Below, in pieces: positions 9,744-17,328 of a stretch of 64,000 nucleotides of DNA. How positions within the stretch are numbered: position 1 is the first letter of the stretch; every line of letters begins with the position of its first letter. The notes beneath the pieces are model-generated. The model ran no database searches. It saw only the letters and a list, made by a program, of their open reading frames with translations, and was not told the origin of the DNA. Both the position numbers and the translations under genes were made by a program. The stretch comes from Leptothoe sp034932105 (GTDB lineage: Bacteria > Cyanobacteriota > Cyanobacteriia > Phormidesmidales > Phormidesmidaceae), in assembly GCF_034932105.1 (NCBI RefSeq), contig NZ_JAYGIG010000007.1, positions 28,474-92,473 of the forward strand, given 5' to 3'.

Positions 9744-9815
9744 CTCCCCAGGTAGGATTCGAACCTACGACCAATCGATTAACAGTCGACCGCTCTACCA
9801 CTGAGCTACTGAGGA
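9744..9815 (-). tRNA. tRNA-Asn (anticodon GUU)
   Basis: A 72-base cloverleaf on the minus strand. The acceptor pairs TCCTCAG with CTGGGGA (one G-T pair), the D arm reads GCTCAGTGGTAGAGC, and the anticodon arm is GTCGA-CTGTTAA-TCGAT with GTT at positions 34-36. The T arm has GGTTCGAATCC and the discriminator base is G. CCA is not encoded. Confidence 0.95.
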
Positions 9816-9933
9816 TTGTTCAGTTTTACCAATATAGGTAATTGTATAGCAGTTATGCAAGGGGATTCTGAATCTTTCTCGGTAAAGCGTTTGAATCCCT
9901 AGGGGCGGTGGGTCTGCCACCTGGATGAACGCG

Positions 9934-10485
9934 TCATTCCATCAGGTTGGATCTGAGCTTAGCTAGTTTTGCTTGCATGTCTGGATTGAGGGATTTTGAT
10001 AGGAATCGCTGCTTGGACTGTTTTTGGGGCTTCTGCCGATGTTTTACTGCTTGCTCTGATAGGTGTACGTCCATGCCCAGCTGGGCAGCTGACATCCATT
10101 CGGCACCGTACCCAATTACAGTCAGCTGTTGGGCTCGATCAGAGGTCGCTACGATCAGCCGTTTCTCAAATTTACGAATATCGTTACGAAACTTGGCGCA
10201 GGAGATTTCTATATAGCTATCGGCGGTTTGGCCAAAGTTGGTGTAGTGAATGGCGAGATGTTGGGTAAACCTCTCGCTGCGATGAGTTTGGGGCTGACCG
10301 TAGGCGTCAAACACGAGCAGGGTTTCAAACCCTTGATAGGCACTGTAGTTGGCTAGGGCCTCCGCTAGCTGATTGCGGGCTATGTCCAAACCCTGGTGGT
10401 CGCGAAGCTCGATTAATTCTGGCCAGGCACCGATAATGTTATACCCATCGACGAATAAAATTGCCTGGGAGGTAGAACCGGTCAT
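9934..10485 (-). CDS. NYN domain ribonuclease, YacP/Rae1-like
   Basis: A 183-residue protein with a PIN-like NYN nuclease fold. The first strand gives ILFVDGYNIIGAWPEL with the metal-binding Asp at about residue 13. A second acidic strand LLVFDAYGQ follows near residue 62, and a third IVATSDRAQQLTVIGYGAEWMSA near 115-135. This is the arrangement of YacP, known in Bacillus as Rae1, a ribosome-associated mRNA endonuclease. The last 35 residues are basic (KHRQKPQKQSKQRFL), which suits RNA or ribosome binding. In many bacteria yacP lies near translation genes; here the neighbours are an ABC ATPase and tRNA-Asn. The in vivo target is unknown. Confidence 0.85.
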   Translation of the reverse strand: MTGSTSQAILFVDGYNIIGAWPELIELRDHQGLDIARNQLAEALANYSAYQGFETLLVFDAYGQPQTHRSERFTQHLAIHYTNFGQTADSYIEISCAKFRNDIRKFEKRLIVATSDRAQQLTVIGYGAEWMSAAQLGMDVHLSEQAVKHRQKPQKQSKQRFLSKSLNPDMQAKLAKLRSNLME

Positions 10486-10600
10486 CTTCGGGTGCCTGGG
10501 TAATGTATAAGCTAAGTTTAGGTTTCCTTTAGCTTAACGTTCGCTACCTGTGTAACAAGCTGCCCAAGGACTTTTTTAGGGATTTTTTGGGGAATTTTGC

Positions 10601-11275
10601 TTAGGTTAAATGGAGATTTTTCAGGGCTTGTTTGACTTGTTCGGGGGCACCTTGGCTGGTGACGCGCCCCTGTTCTAGCAAAATGGCGCGATCGCAATAG
10701 TCCAACTCCAGCAATCGATGGGTCACCCACAGGGCCGTAATGCCTTGTTTTTTAACGAGATCACGCACCTGGGCCACCAGTTCCAGTTGGCTGTCTGGGT
10801 CGAGCAGGGCGGTGGGTTCGTCAAATAGCAGCACCCGACATTGCTGAGCGAGGGCCCCTGCGATCGCAACCCGCTGCTTCTGCCCCCCGCTGAGGGCATA
10901 GATGGGCCGTCGCTTGAGGTGTAGCAGATTGACCATGGTGAGGGCCTCATCCACCCGCTTTCGCACCGCTTCATAGGCCATGTTTTCATCCACTAGGCCA
11001 AAGGCCACATCTGCCCCCACCGTCGGCATCACCAGCTGGTGATCGGGGTTTTGAAAGACAAACCCCACCGGTCCCTGCAAATGAATTGTGCCCTGGGGTG
11101 CATTCAGCAGTCCGGCCAAGAGCTTCAGTAGGGTGGATTTACCGCTGCCGTTGGTACCCAGCAGCATACAAAACTCCCCCCGTTGCACCTCTAGGGAACA
11201 TCCAGCCAGCACCGATGCCCCTGAATCCCAGCTAAAGTGCAAATCGTCAATTGCGATCGCGCAAGGCTGTTCCAT
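10601..11275 (-). CDS. ABC transporter ATP-binding protein, ECF/CbiO-like
   Basis: A 224-residue ATPase domain with Walker A GTNGSGKST (about residue 40), Q-loop FQNPDHQLVMPTV, signature LSGGQKQR, Walker B VLLFDEP followed by TALLD, and the switch His in VTHR. The PDHQLVMPTVGADVAFG stretch after the Q-loop is typical of energy-coupling-factor (CbiO/EcfA) ATPases and their plastid relatives. No S- or T-component is adjacent, so the substrate is open. A GTG codon directly precedes the chosen ATG, making 10601-11278 equally possible. Confidence 0.85.
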   Translation of the reverse strand: MEQPCAIAIDDLHFSWDSGASVLAGCSLEVQRGEFCMLLGTNGSGKSTLLKLLAGLLNAPQGTIHLQGPVGFVFQNPDHQLVMPTVGADVAFGLVDENMAYEAVRKRVDEALTMVNLLHLKRRPIYALSGGQKQRVAIAGALAQQCRVLLFDEPTALLDPDSQLELVAQVRDLVKKQGITALWVTHRLLELDYCDRAILLEQGRVTSQGAPEQVKQALKNLHLT

Positions 11276-11351
11276 CACTGCAAAATAGCCCAGTACACAT
11301 CAAACCAGTCCAGCAGACCAGCCAAGTGGTCCAGCAAAAACTAGACCAGTC

Positions 11352-11624
11352 CTAGTCATTGCCCATGGAAAAAAAGCCAGCTGCCTTACCCGATGACGAC
11401 GCGCCACCAGACTTTTCATACATCTGTACGGTGGCCAGTTCGCTTACCAATACCGATAGCTTTTTCCCCTCTTGCTTGTCACAGCTCAGTTCAATGACGG
11501 TCGGTTGTCCTGTTTTCAACGCATTCATAATAGTTCCATAGGCCTCGTCGGCGGCCTCCAGGGTTTTCTTTTGCACCGACATGGGTAGGGCCGTATGCTT
11601 CAGCGAAAGCTCAACTATATACAT
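11352..11624 (-). CDS. UPF0367 family protein
   Basis: A 90-residue cyanobacterial protein of unknown function. The conserved core is visible: MYIVELSLKHTALPMSVQKK at the start, then QPTVIELSCDKQEGKKLSVLVSELATVQM. It has no signal peptide or membrane segment. The frame is open for 19 more codons upstream, but family members begin at this Met and the extra residues look non-coding. The C-terminus is Gly/Ser-rich. The region to its right contains the Fur/Zur-like box. Confidence 0.8.
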   Translation of the reverse strand: MYIVELSLKHTALPMSVQKKTLEAADEAYGTIMNALKTGQPTVIELSCDKQEGKKLSVLVSELATVQMYEKSGGASSSGKAAGFFSMGND

Positions 11625-11828
11625 GGGAAAAATTATCTTTCTGAGGAGTCCGGTCTCTAGTATGTCAAAAATGACCCACAAGTTCAGGCATCAATACTGT
11701 AGATAGGGTTTAGATCGGTCGACCAACCGCCAAATCTTAACGGTGGCTATAGCTTTGGGCCCATGGTTTTTAACCTCGCTGATATTAGCCCTGGGCTTTT
11801 TTATTCGTTACCTCAGCAATTCTCATTA

Positions 11829-11843
11829 TGAGAATGATTCTCA
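11829..11843. promoter_or_regulatory. Fur/Zur-type operator candidate
   Basis: TGAGAATGATTCTCA is a near-perfect 7-1-7 inverted repeat. It matches the Fur-family consensus TGATAATNATTATCA except for a symmetrical pair of changes. It overlaps a second, offset palindrome (TCTCATTATGAGA, 11821-11833), as in multi-dimer Fur sites. It lies about 200 bp upstream of the UPF0367 gene and about 230 bp upstream of the small ORF at 12073, so either could be the target. A further GAGAAT half-site is seen near 11955. Confidence 0.5.
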
Positions 11844-12056
11844 CTCAAATGTCTGATTTCAGTGGCTTCAAATGGCTAGACCCTGCATTCTGTCGTCCAA
11901 ACGATCAGGAGTAAAAGTCTTTGAAAGCCCTGATTTCAGTACAAATGTTTCAAAATGAGAATTGCTGTCGTTACCTAGGGCGGGCCTCTTTTTCCTAATA
12001 CCTATGCTATATTTCAGTCAGCACTAAGTGCTCCTGGTACTAAAACCGTTTAGGGA

Positions 12057-12068
12057 TAAGGAGGTGAT
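12057..12068 (+). promoter_or_regulatory. Near-ideal Shine-Dalgarno
   Basis: TAAGGAGGTGAT pairs with the 3' end of 16S rRNA over about 11 bases. It is 8 bases (from GGAGG) ahead of the ATG at 12073 and is far stronger than any other ribosome-binding site in the window. Confidence 0.7.
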
Positions 12069-12072
12069 GCCC

Positions 12073-12147
12073 ATGAGTGACAGTAGTTGTATGCGCATGG
12101 GTCTTCAGGTTGATGCAAACCGGCTGTGTGCCGGGGCTGTTCTTTAG
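12073..12147 (+). CDS. 24-codon small ORF, possible leader peptide
   Basis: Encodes a 24-residue peptide beginning MSDSSCMRMGLQVDA and ending CAGAVL. I do not recognise it. The case for translation rests on the very strong Shine-Dalgarno. The start codon lies in a potential stem (CCCATG at 12070-12075 with CATGGG further on). The end of the ORF overlaps two short hairpins (CCGGC...GCCGG and GCTGT...ACAGC). A terminator-like hairpin follows before the pterin dehydratase gene. A leader peptide controlling attenuation is one reading; an independent micro-protein is another. Confidence 0.45.
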   Translation: MSDSSCMRMGLQVDANRLCAGAVL

Positions 12148-12224
12148 AGACAGCTTCATTCTTTTGAAACTGACCCGCTAGAGTTCCTTCCGGCAGTCTG
12201 GTTTCAACCTAAGACCCCACTAGA

Positions 12225-12281
12225 CCGCTCCTATCTTTGAAGTTGCTGAGGCGCTTTCCCGATAGGAGCGGATAGTTTTTT
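12225..12281 (+). terminator. Terminator-like hairpin between small ORF and pterin dehydratase
   Basis: An 11-bp perfect stem (CCGCTCCTATC at 12225-12235, GATAGGAGCGG at 12261-12271) with a 25-base loop is followed within a few bases by TTTTTT. It could end the small-ORF transcript, or act as an attenuator of the gene starting at 12333. Confidence 0.6.
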
Positions 12282-12332
12282 AAAGGGGCATCCATAGTAA
12301 TCATCTTAGTAACCACTTTCTTCATTGCATCT

Positions 12333-12617
12333 ATGTCCGGCCTCCTTTCTGCTGCTGAAATCCAGTCGAAACTCGCTGCATTACCCGACTGGATGCTTGA
12401 AGGCAAAACTATTCAAACCACGCTGAGCTTCAAAAATTTTATCGAAGCCGTGGAGTTTATCAATCGGGTTGTGCAACCTGCAGAGGCCACAGGACACCAC
12501 CCTGACCTCGCTATCTCCTACAACAAGGTCACCATTAGTCTGACTACCCATGACGCAGGCGGGCTAACACGGAAAGATTTTGATATGGCTCAGACTTTAT
12601 CAGCTTTGATGAAGTAG
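12333..12617 (+). CDS. Pterin-4a-carbinolamine dehydratase
   Basis: Dehydrates 4a-hydroxytetrahydrobiopterin, recycling the cofactor of aromatic amino acid hydroxylases; in bacteria it is often called PhhB. The 94 residues match the family length. The catalytic signature is visible as FNFIEAV-type helix (FKNFIEAVEFINRVVQPAE), then TGHHPDLAISYNKVTISLTTHDAGGLTRKD with the two catalytic His residues and the third His in TTHDAGG. No hydroxylase gene is nearby, so a role in molybdopterin or folate metabolism is equally open. A structured leader lies directly upstream. Confidence 0.92.
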   Translation: MSGLLSAAEIQSKLAALPDWMLEGKTIQTTLSFKNFIEAVEFINRVVQPAEATGHHPDLAISYNKVTISLTTHDAGGLTRKDFDMAQTLSALMK

Positions 12618-12726
12618 TAAGGTGACGTGCGATCGCTACACAATTGCTCAACGCTTCAAGCGGGTATCAACTTAAGCCGAAAAATCCTGACTAGGTGGGG
12701 AATCAGGGGCCAGAATCCAGAATCCA

Positions 12727-13337
12727 GTGAATGATTACGGGGATGGGTTCGAGCCGATGCTAGACGTCGTGAAAGTCCAGCATCGACAATTCTGGATAGT
12801 CAAAGTGTGGCCATTTAATGGAGACTATCGGGGAGCAAACTTTATTGAATGGGCCATGGATTCATTCCGATGGGTTATTCAATCAAGTTTTACGCCCCAA
12901 AGAAGCCAAAGGATTGTCCTGCTCAAAAAGCGATGGGTCGTCGAACGTACCTTTGGTTGGTTGGAACTGGTATCGACGACTGAGTAAGGACTATGAGCAT
13001 TTACCCGAGTTATCCGAGGCCATGCATGATTTACATCGTCATGATTCGATTCATGCTGATGAGACTGGCGTAATTTTATACACCCCTTTACCTTTTAAAA
13101 CAGCCTCTTATATATCTAGGTCTTACATACTCAAAAAGCGATGGGTCGTCGAATGTACCTTTGGTTGGTTGGAACTGGTACCGACGACTGAGTAAGGACT
13201 ATGAGCATTTACCCGAGTCATCCGAGGCCATGCATGATTTACATCGTCATGATTCGATTCATGCTGATGAGACTGGCGTAATTCTATACACCCCTTTACC
13301 TTTTAAAACAGCCTCTTATATATCTAGGCCTTACATA
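12727..13337 (+). pseudogene. Decayed IS5-family transposase
   Basis: Fragments in three frames match the C-terminal half of an IS5-type DDE transposase: NFIEWAMDSFRWVI, then VLRPKEAKG in another frame, LKKRWVVERTFGWL in the first, and NWYRRLSKDYEHLPE and an MIYIV-type tail in others. At least three frameshifts separate them, and the N-terminal half is missing. The segment from KKRWVVERTFGW to the tail is present twice as a direct tandem repeat. Both copies carry the same frameshift after FGWL, so the gene was already dead when the duplication happened. Terminal inverted repeats were not found. Confidence 0.8.
12922..13337 (+). repeat. 208-bp tandem duplication within the IS5 remnant
   Basis: Copy one is 12922-13129 and copy two 13130-13337. 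They differ at only a handful of bases by eye (for example GAACG/GAATG, GTTATCC/GTCATCC, TTTTATA/TTCTATA). Confidence 0.9.
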
Positions 13338-13967
13338 TTTAATTGAATTTGAATATATAAAACTCATTTCCTTTATCACTTGCTGACAAAAAATCAATAT
13401 TCCATAAAATTGAAGCCATAAAACTAGTTTTATTAACCCTCAATTAACATTATTTTAATTAATGATTAATCGTTGTTTAAATAGAAACAGACATTACTTT
13501 TTTGATTTAGATATGCCTCCTATGTGAGTTAAGAATAAAGAAACTTAAAAGGGTAAATCTTGGTCAGGAAATTATCTAACAGAATTTTTCATAAAGATGG
13601 GGTTTGCAGCTCGTTAACCGTAGGCTTGGTTCTTATTTTACTTAATTGAGAATGGAGTCACTTTGAGCGCATCTAGCCTTATTTTTGTCACTTTGGGTGC
13701 ATCTAGCCTTATTTTCGTCAATTTGTAGGGTGCCTCGAAACACTTAATAATCTTTGTTCGTAAGTGTTTTAGTGGTTTTTGTGGTCAGAAATATAACCCA
13801 CATAATACGTATGACTTCTGCGAAAAGCTTGGCGAATTTCTATCACTAGCTATAGTCATAGCTAAGATATTTTGATGTCATCCGATCCAAGGGTTTTAAC
13901 CAACAGTTTGTTTTTCTAAAAGAGCACTGTTGATGCCCCTGTATTAGGTGTGAGAAATAAATAAGTT
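13338..13967. other. AT-rich stretch upstream of the first porin
   Basis: 630 bp, clearly more AT-rich than its surroundings, with no ORF of note. It contains the 30-bp repeat at 13657-13725 and presumably the promoter and 5' leader of the porin at 13968. Confidence 0.5.
13657..13725 (+). repeat. 30-bp direct repeat, 2.3 copies
   Basis: The unit begins GTCACTTTGAGCGCATCTAG and recurs at 13687 with two changes. A third copy starting at 13717 breaks off after GTCAATTTG. It lies about 250 bp upstream of the porin start. Confidence 0.85.
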
Positions 13968-15347
13968 ATGGCTAATTTTTTGAAAGCTTTTCTGGCTAGC
14001 CCCATCCTGCTGGGTGCTGCTTTTGCTGGTTCCGCTGTAGCGGCTGAGACTACTGAGACTTTCAGTGTTGATGCCCTGAGCAACCCTGAGTCCATCCAGC
14101 TGGCTCAGGTGACTAGTGTTTCCGAGCTATCTGACGTTCTGCCTTCTGACTGGGCCTACACTGCCCTGCAGCGTCTGGTAGAAGAGTACGGTTGTCTTGA
14201 GGGCTACCCCGACCGTTCCTTCCGTGGCAACCGTGCCCTGACTCGTTATGAGTTTGCCGCTGGTTTGAACGCTTGTTTGGACGTGATCGTTCAGCTTATC
14301 GGTGGTGGTGATGACCTCGACACTATCCGTCGCTTGCAGGAAGAGTTTGCAGCTGAGCTGGCTACCATCCGTGGTCGCGTTGACACTCTAGAAGCTGACG
14401 TAGCTGAGCTAGAAGCTAACCAGTTCTCTACCACTACTAAGTTGAAGGGTCAGTTGGACGCTCACTTGGTCATTCCTTTTGATGTAGAAGGTGAACTAGA
14501 AGACCAAGACGAAGTTACGTTTGAGTATCGTGGTCGTCTAAACCTAGACACTAGTTTTACTGGCGAAGATCGTCTAAGGACTCGTTTGCAGTTTGGTGAC
14601 AGCATTAATAGTGCTAACGGCATTCCTGGAAACCTGGCTCGTGATGGTGGTGGTGGTAATAATGTTGTCATTAATGACCTTTACTACAGCTTCCCCATCG
14701 GTAGCCGCGTCTCCGCTATTGTTGCTGCCAACGACATTGTTTCTGACGACTTTGTAACCAGCACTATCGTTCCTTTCGATGGTCCTGCTGTAGCTGATTA
14801 CGGCGGTCCTCAGTTCTACGATCAGCTTGGCGTCGGTGGAGATTCTTTGGGTGTTGGTCTTAACATTTCCCTAACTGACAACATTATTCTTGACCTGGGC
14901 TATGCCACTGGTCGCGGTCAAGATGCTACCAAGGGTGTCTTCGACGAGTATGAGTACATTGCCCAGTTGAACTTCCTAACCGATGGTCTGATTGATGCGG
15001 CTGTCACCTACATGGACGGTGAGAGCGGCGATGGTAATGGCGAAGAAGCCATCATCGCGGGTCTGTTGAGCCTAGATTTCGGCGGCTTCGTCCTGGGTGG
15101 TTACTATGCTGACCAAGATGGCGATGACAGCTACCAGTTCGGTGCGGCTATTCCTAGCTTGCTAGGTGGTGGTGCTGCTGGTGTCTACTACGCCGAGGAC
15201 TTCGATGACGACAGCGTGATTGAAGGCTACTATTCTGCCAAGATCAACAAGTACTGGACTCTGACTCCTGCGGTGATCTACGGTGATCCTGATGGCGGTG
15301 GCAACGATAGCCTCTATGGTGTTATCCGTTCCACTTTCAATTTCTAA
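13968..15347 (+). CDS. SLH/OprB-type outer-membrane porin, copy 1
   Basis: A 459-residue cyanobacterial porin of the kind often annotated as iron-uptake or carbohydrate-selective porin. A signal peptide is followed by an Ala-x-Ala site (AFAGSAVAAE, about residues 19-28). An SLH domain covers about 50-110 (SDVLPSDWAYTALQRLVEEYGC then YPDRSFRGNRALTRYEFAAGL). A coiled coil lies at 120-160 (LEADVAELEANQ), then an OprB-like beta-barrel ending in the typical terminal Phe (STFNF). The SLH domain should tether it to peptidoglycan-linked polymer and the barrel should carry small solutes or inorganic ions. It is one of two tandem copies, separated by 502 bp. Confidence 0.93.
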   Translation: MANFLKAFLASPILLGAAFAGSAVAAETTETFSVDALSNPESIQLAQVTSVSELSDVLPSDWAYTALQRLVEEYGCLEGYPDRSFRGNRALTRYEFAAGLNACLDVIVQLIGGGDDLDTIRRLQEEFAAELATIRGRVDTLEADVAELEANQFSTTTKLKGQLDAHLVIPFDVEGELEDQDEVTFEYRGRLNLDTSFTGEDRLRTRLQFGDSINSANGIPGNLARDGGGGNNVVINDLYYSFPIGSRVSAIVAANDIVSDDFVTSTIVPFDGPAVADYGGPQFYDQLGVGGDSLGVGLNISLTDNIILDLGYATGRGQDATKGVFDEYEYIAQLNFLTDGLIDAAVTYMDGESGDGNGEEAIIAGLLSLDFGGFVLGGYYADQDGDDSYQFGAAIPSLLGGGAAGVYYAEDFDDDSVIEGYYSAKINKYWTLTPAVIYGDPDGGGNDSLYGVIRSTFNF

Positions 15348-15364
15348 GCCCCAGTCTTAGAACA

Positions 15365-15400
15365 GTCCATGGACTCTATGAAAATCTAGAGCCCATGGAC
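15365..15400 (+). terminator. Hairpin after porin 1
   Basis: A 13-bp stem with one mismatch (15365-15377 and 15388-15400) around a 10-base loop. There is no U-tract. Confidence 0.5.
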
Positions 15401-15415
15401 AAACCCCTTTCATCC

Positions 15416-15446
15416 TAAGAACCCAATCCATTGGATTGGGTTCTTA
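15416..15446 (+). terminator. Second hairpin after porin 1
   Basis: A near-complete palindrome with 15-base arms around a single central base; a real stem would be about 13 bp with a 5-base loop. There is no U-tract, so 3'-end protection is as likely as termination. Confidence 0.55.
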
Positions 15447-15849
15447 GGTACTTGACCTTAGTAGGCAATGAAACCCCAGGTTCCTCGTTTCTACTTTTTT
15501 CTTTTCAAACCTCAGTAGCTGTCCATAAACCCTAGTAACCCCCTTAGATGGTCTTCTGGGATGTACCAACATTACAGCTGTCACAGCTGAAACTATTTTC
15601 AAAAAAAAATAGCAGACCATACAAGATGCCAGCAGAGTAACTCGGTCCTAATTGATTCATTTTTTTGAACATTAAGGTAGCTGAGTTTACTGGTTCTTCC
15701 TGGAATGATCTGCTAGCATATTTATCTAGAAGCGTTTGTTGCGTAATTTGCTACGTAATACTGCTTCGTTTACGTGTTTAACCGTATAGATTTCAGCGAT
15801 TTTGCTGGTGTTCGTCTCGGTTTACTAAGGTGTGAGGAGAAAATTAAAA

Positions 15850-17220
15850 ATGTCTAATCTTTGGAAAGCTTTTCTGGCTAGCCCCATCCTATTGGGCGCT
15901 GCTTTTGCTGGTTCCGCTGTAGCGGCTGAGACTGTAGAGACTGTCAGTGTTGATGCCCTGAGCAACCCTGAGTCCATCCAGCTGGCTCAGGTGACTAGTG
16001 TTTCCGAGTTATCTGACGTTCTGCCTTCTGACTGGGCCTACACTGCCCTGCAGCGTCTGGTAGAAGAGTACGGTTGTCTTGAGGGCTACCCCGACCGTTC
16101 CTTCCGTGGCAACCGTGCCCTGACTCGTTATGAGTTTGCCGCTGGTTTGAACGCTTGTTTGGACGTAATCGTTCAGCTTATCGGTGGTGGTGACGACCTC
16201 GACACTATCCGTCGCCTGCAGGAAGAGTTTGCTGCTGAGCTGGCTACCATCCGTGGTCGTGTTGACACCCTAGAAGCTGACGTAGCTGAACTAGAAGCTA
16301 ACCAGTTCTCTACCACCACTAAGTTGAAGGGTCAGTTAGACGCTCACTTGGTCGTTCCTTTTGATGCAGACGGTGACGACGACGAAGTTACGTTTGAGTA
16401 TCGTGGTCGTCTAAACCTAGACACTAGCTTTACTGGCGAAGACCGTTTGCGTACTCGTCTGCAGTTTGGTGATAACATCAACGCCCTTGGCGGCGTTCCC
16501 GGTGGATTCGCCAACTCTGCTGGTACTGATGATAATGTTGTCATTAATGACCTTTACTACAGCTTCCCCATCGGTAGCCGAATCTCCGCTATCGTTTCTG
16601 CTAACAGCACCGTTTCCGATGACTTCGTAACCAGCACTATCGTTCCTTTCGATGGTTCTAGTGTGGCTGATTACGGCGGTCCTCAGTTCTACGATCAGCT
16701 TAGCGTCGGTGGAGATTCTTTGGGTGTTGGTTTCAACGTCGCCTTCACTGACAACATTATCCTTGACCTGGGCTATGCCACTGGTCGCGGTCAAGATGCT
16801 ACCAAGGGTATCTTCGACGAGTATGAGTACATTGCTCAGTTGAACTTCCTAACCGATGGTCTGATTGATGCGGCTGTCACCTACATTGACGGTGAGAGCG
16901 GCGATGGTAATGGCGAAGAAGCCATCATCGCAGGTCTGTTGAGCCTAGATTTCGGCGGCTTCGTCCTGGGTGGTTACTATGCTGACCAAGATGGCGATAG
17001 CAGCTTCCAGTTTGGTGCGGCTGTTCCTAGCTTCCTGGGTGGTAGTGCTGCTGGTGTGTACTATGCCGAGGACTTCGATAACGACAGTGTGATTGAAGGT
17101 TACTATTCTGCCGAAATCAACAAGTACTGGACTCTGACTCCTGCTGTGATCTACGGTGATCTTGATGGTGATGACAACGATAGCCTCTATGGTGTTATCC
17201 GTTCCACTTTCAACTTCTAA
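15850..17220 (+). CDS. SLH/OprB-type outer-membrane porin, copy 2
   Basis: A 456-residue paralogue of the porin just upstream, with the same signal peptide, SLH domain, coiled coil and OprB barrel. The first ~165 residues are nearly identical at protein level and mostly at DNA level. Differences concentrate in a few short barrel segments, probably surface loops (for example after DAHLV and around residues 205-225, where copy 1 has SANGIPGNLARDGGG and copy 2 GGVPGGFANSAG). The frame is open from GTG at 15832, but I use ATG at 15850 because GAGGAG lies just ahead and the N-terminus then matches copy 1. It ends at a strong terminator. Confidence 0.93.
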   Translation: MSNLWKAFLASPILLGAAFAGSAVAAETVETVSVDALSNPESIQLAQVTSVSELSDVLPSDWAYTALQRLVEEYGCLEGYPDRSFRGNRALTRYEFAAGLNACLDVIVQLIGGGDDLDTIRRLQEEFAAELATIRGRVDTLEADVAELEANQFSTTTKLKGQLDAHLVVPFDADGDDDEVTFEYRGRLNLDTSFTGEDRLRTRLQFGDNINALGGVPGGFANSAGTDDNVVINDLYYSFPIGSRISAIVSANSTVSDDFVTSTIVPFDGSSVADYGGPQFYDQLSVGGDSLGVGFNVAFTDNIILDLGYATGRGQDATKGIFDEYEYIAQLNFLTDGLIDAAVTYIDGESGDGNGEEAIIAGLLSLDFGGFVLGGYYADQDGDSSFQFGAAVPSFLGGSAAGVYYAEDFDNDSVIEGYYSAEINKYWTLTPAVIYGDLDGDDNDSLYGVIRSTFNF

Positions 17221-17243
17221 GTTTCATCGCTTAGGGTTTTAAC

Positions 17244-17273
17244 AAAAAGGCCCCGCATTAGCGGGGCCTTTTT
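17244..17273. terminator. Strong terminator after porin 2
   Basis: Perfect stem GGCCCCGC/GCGGGGCC with ATTA loop, flanked by five As and five Ts, so it can also serve the convergent purF gene on the minus strand. Confidence 0.95.
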
Positions 17274-17328
17274 GTTGTTGTGACAAGGGCGACCCTTTGG
17301 GGGCCATCCCGTGTGGTTGTTCCGCTGT

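Larger units (their letters stand above)
15348..15849. other. Spacer between the two porin genes
   Basis: 502 bp. It contains two hairpins close behind the first porin and, to the right, a long presumed leader of the second gene. No ORF is seen. Confidence 0.6.

Noticed and set aside
12209..12406. 65-codon minus-strand ORF over the pterin dehydratase start
   Set aside because: It is antisense to a clear gene and crosses the terminator-like hairpin; no independent support.
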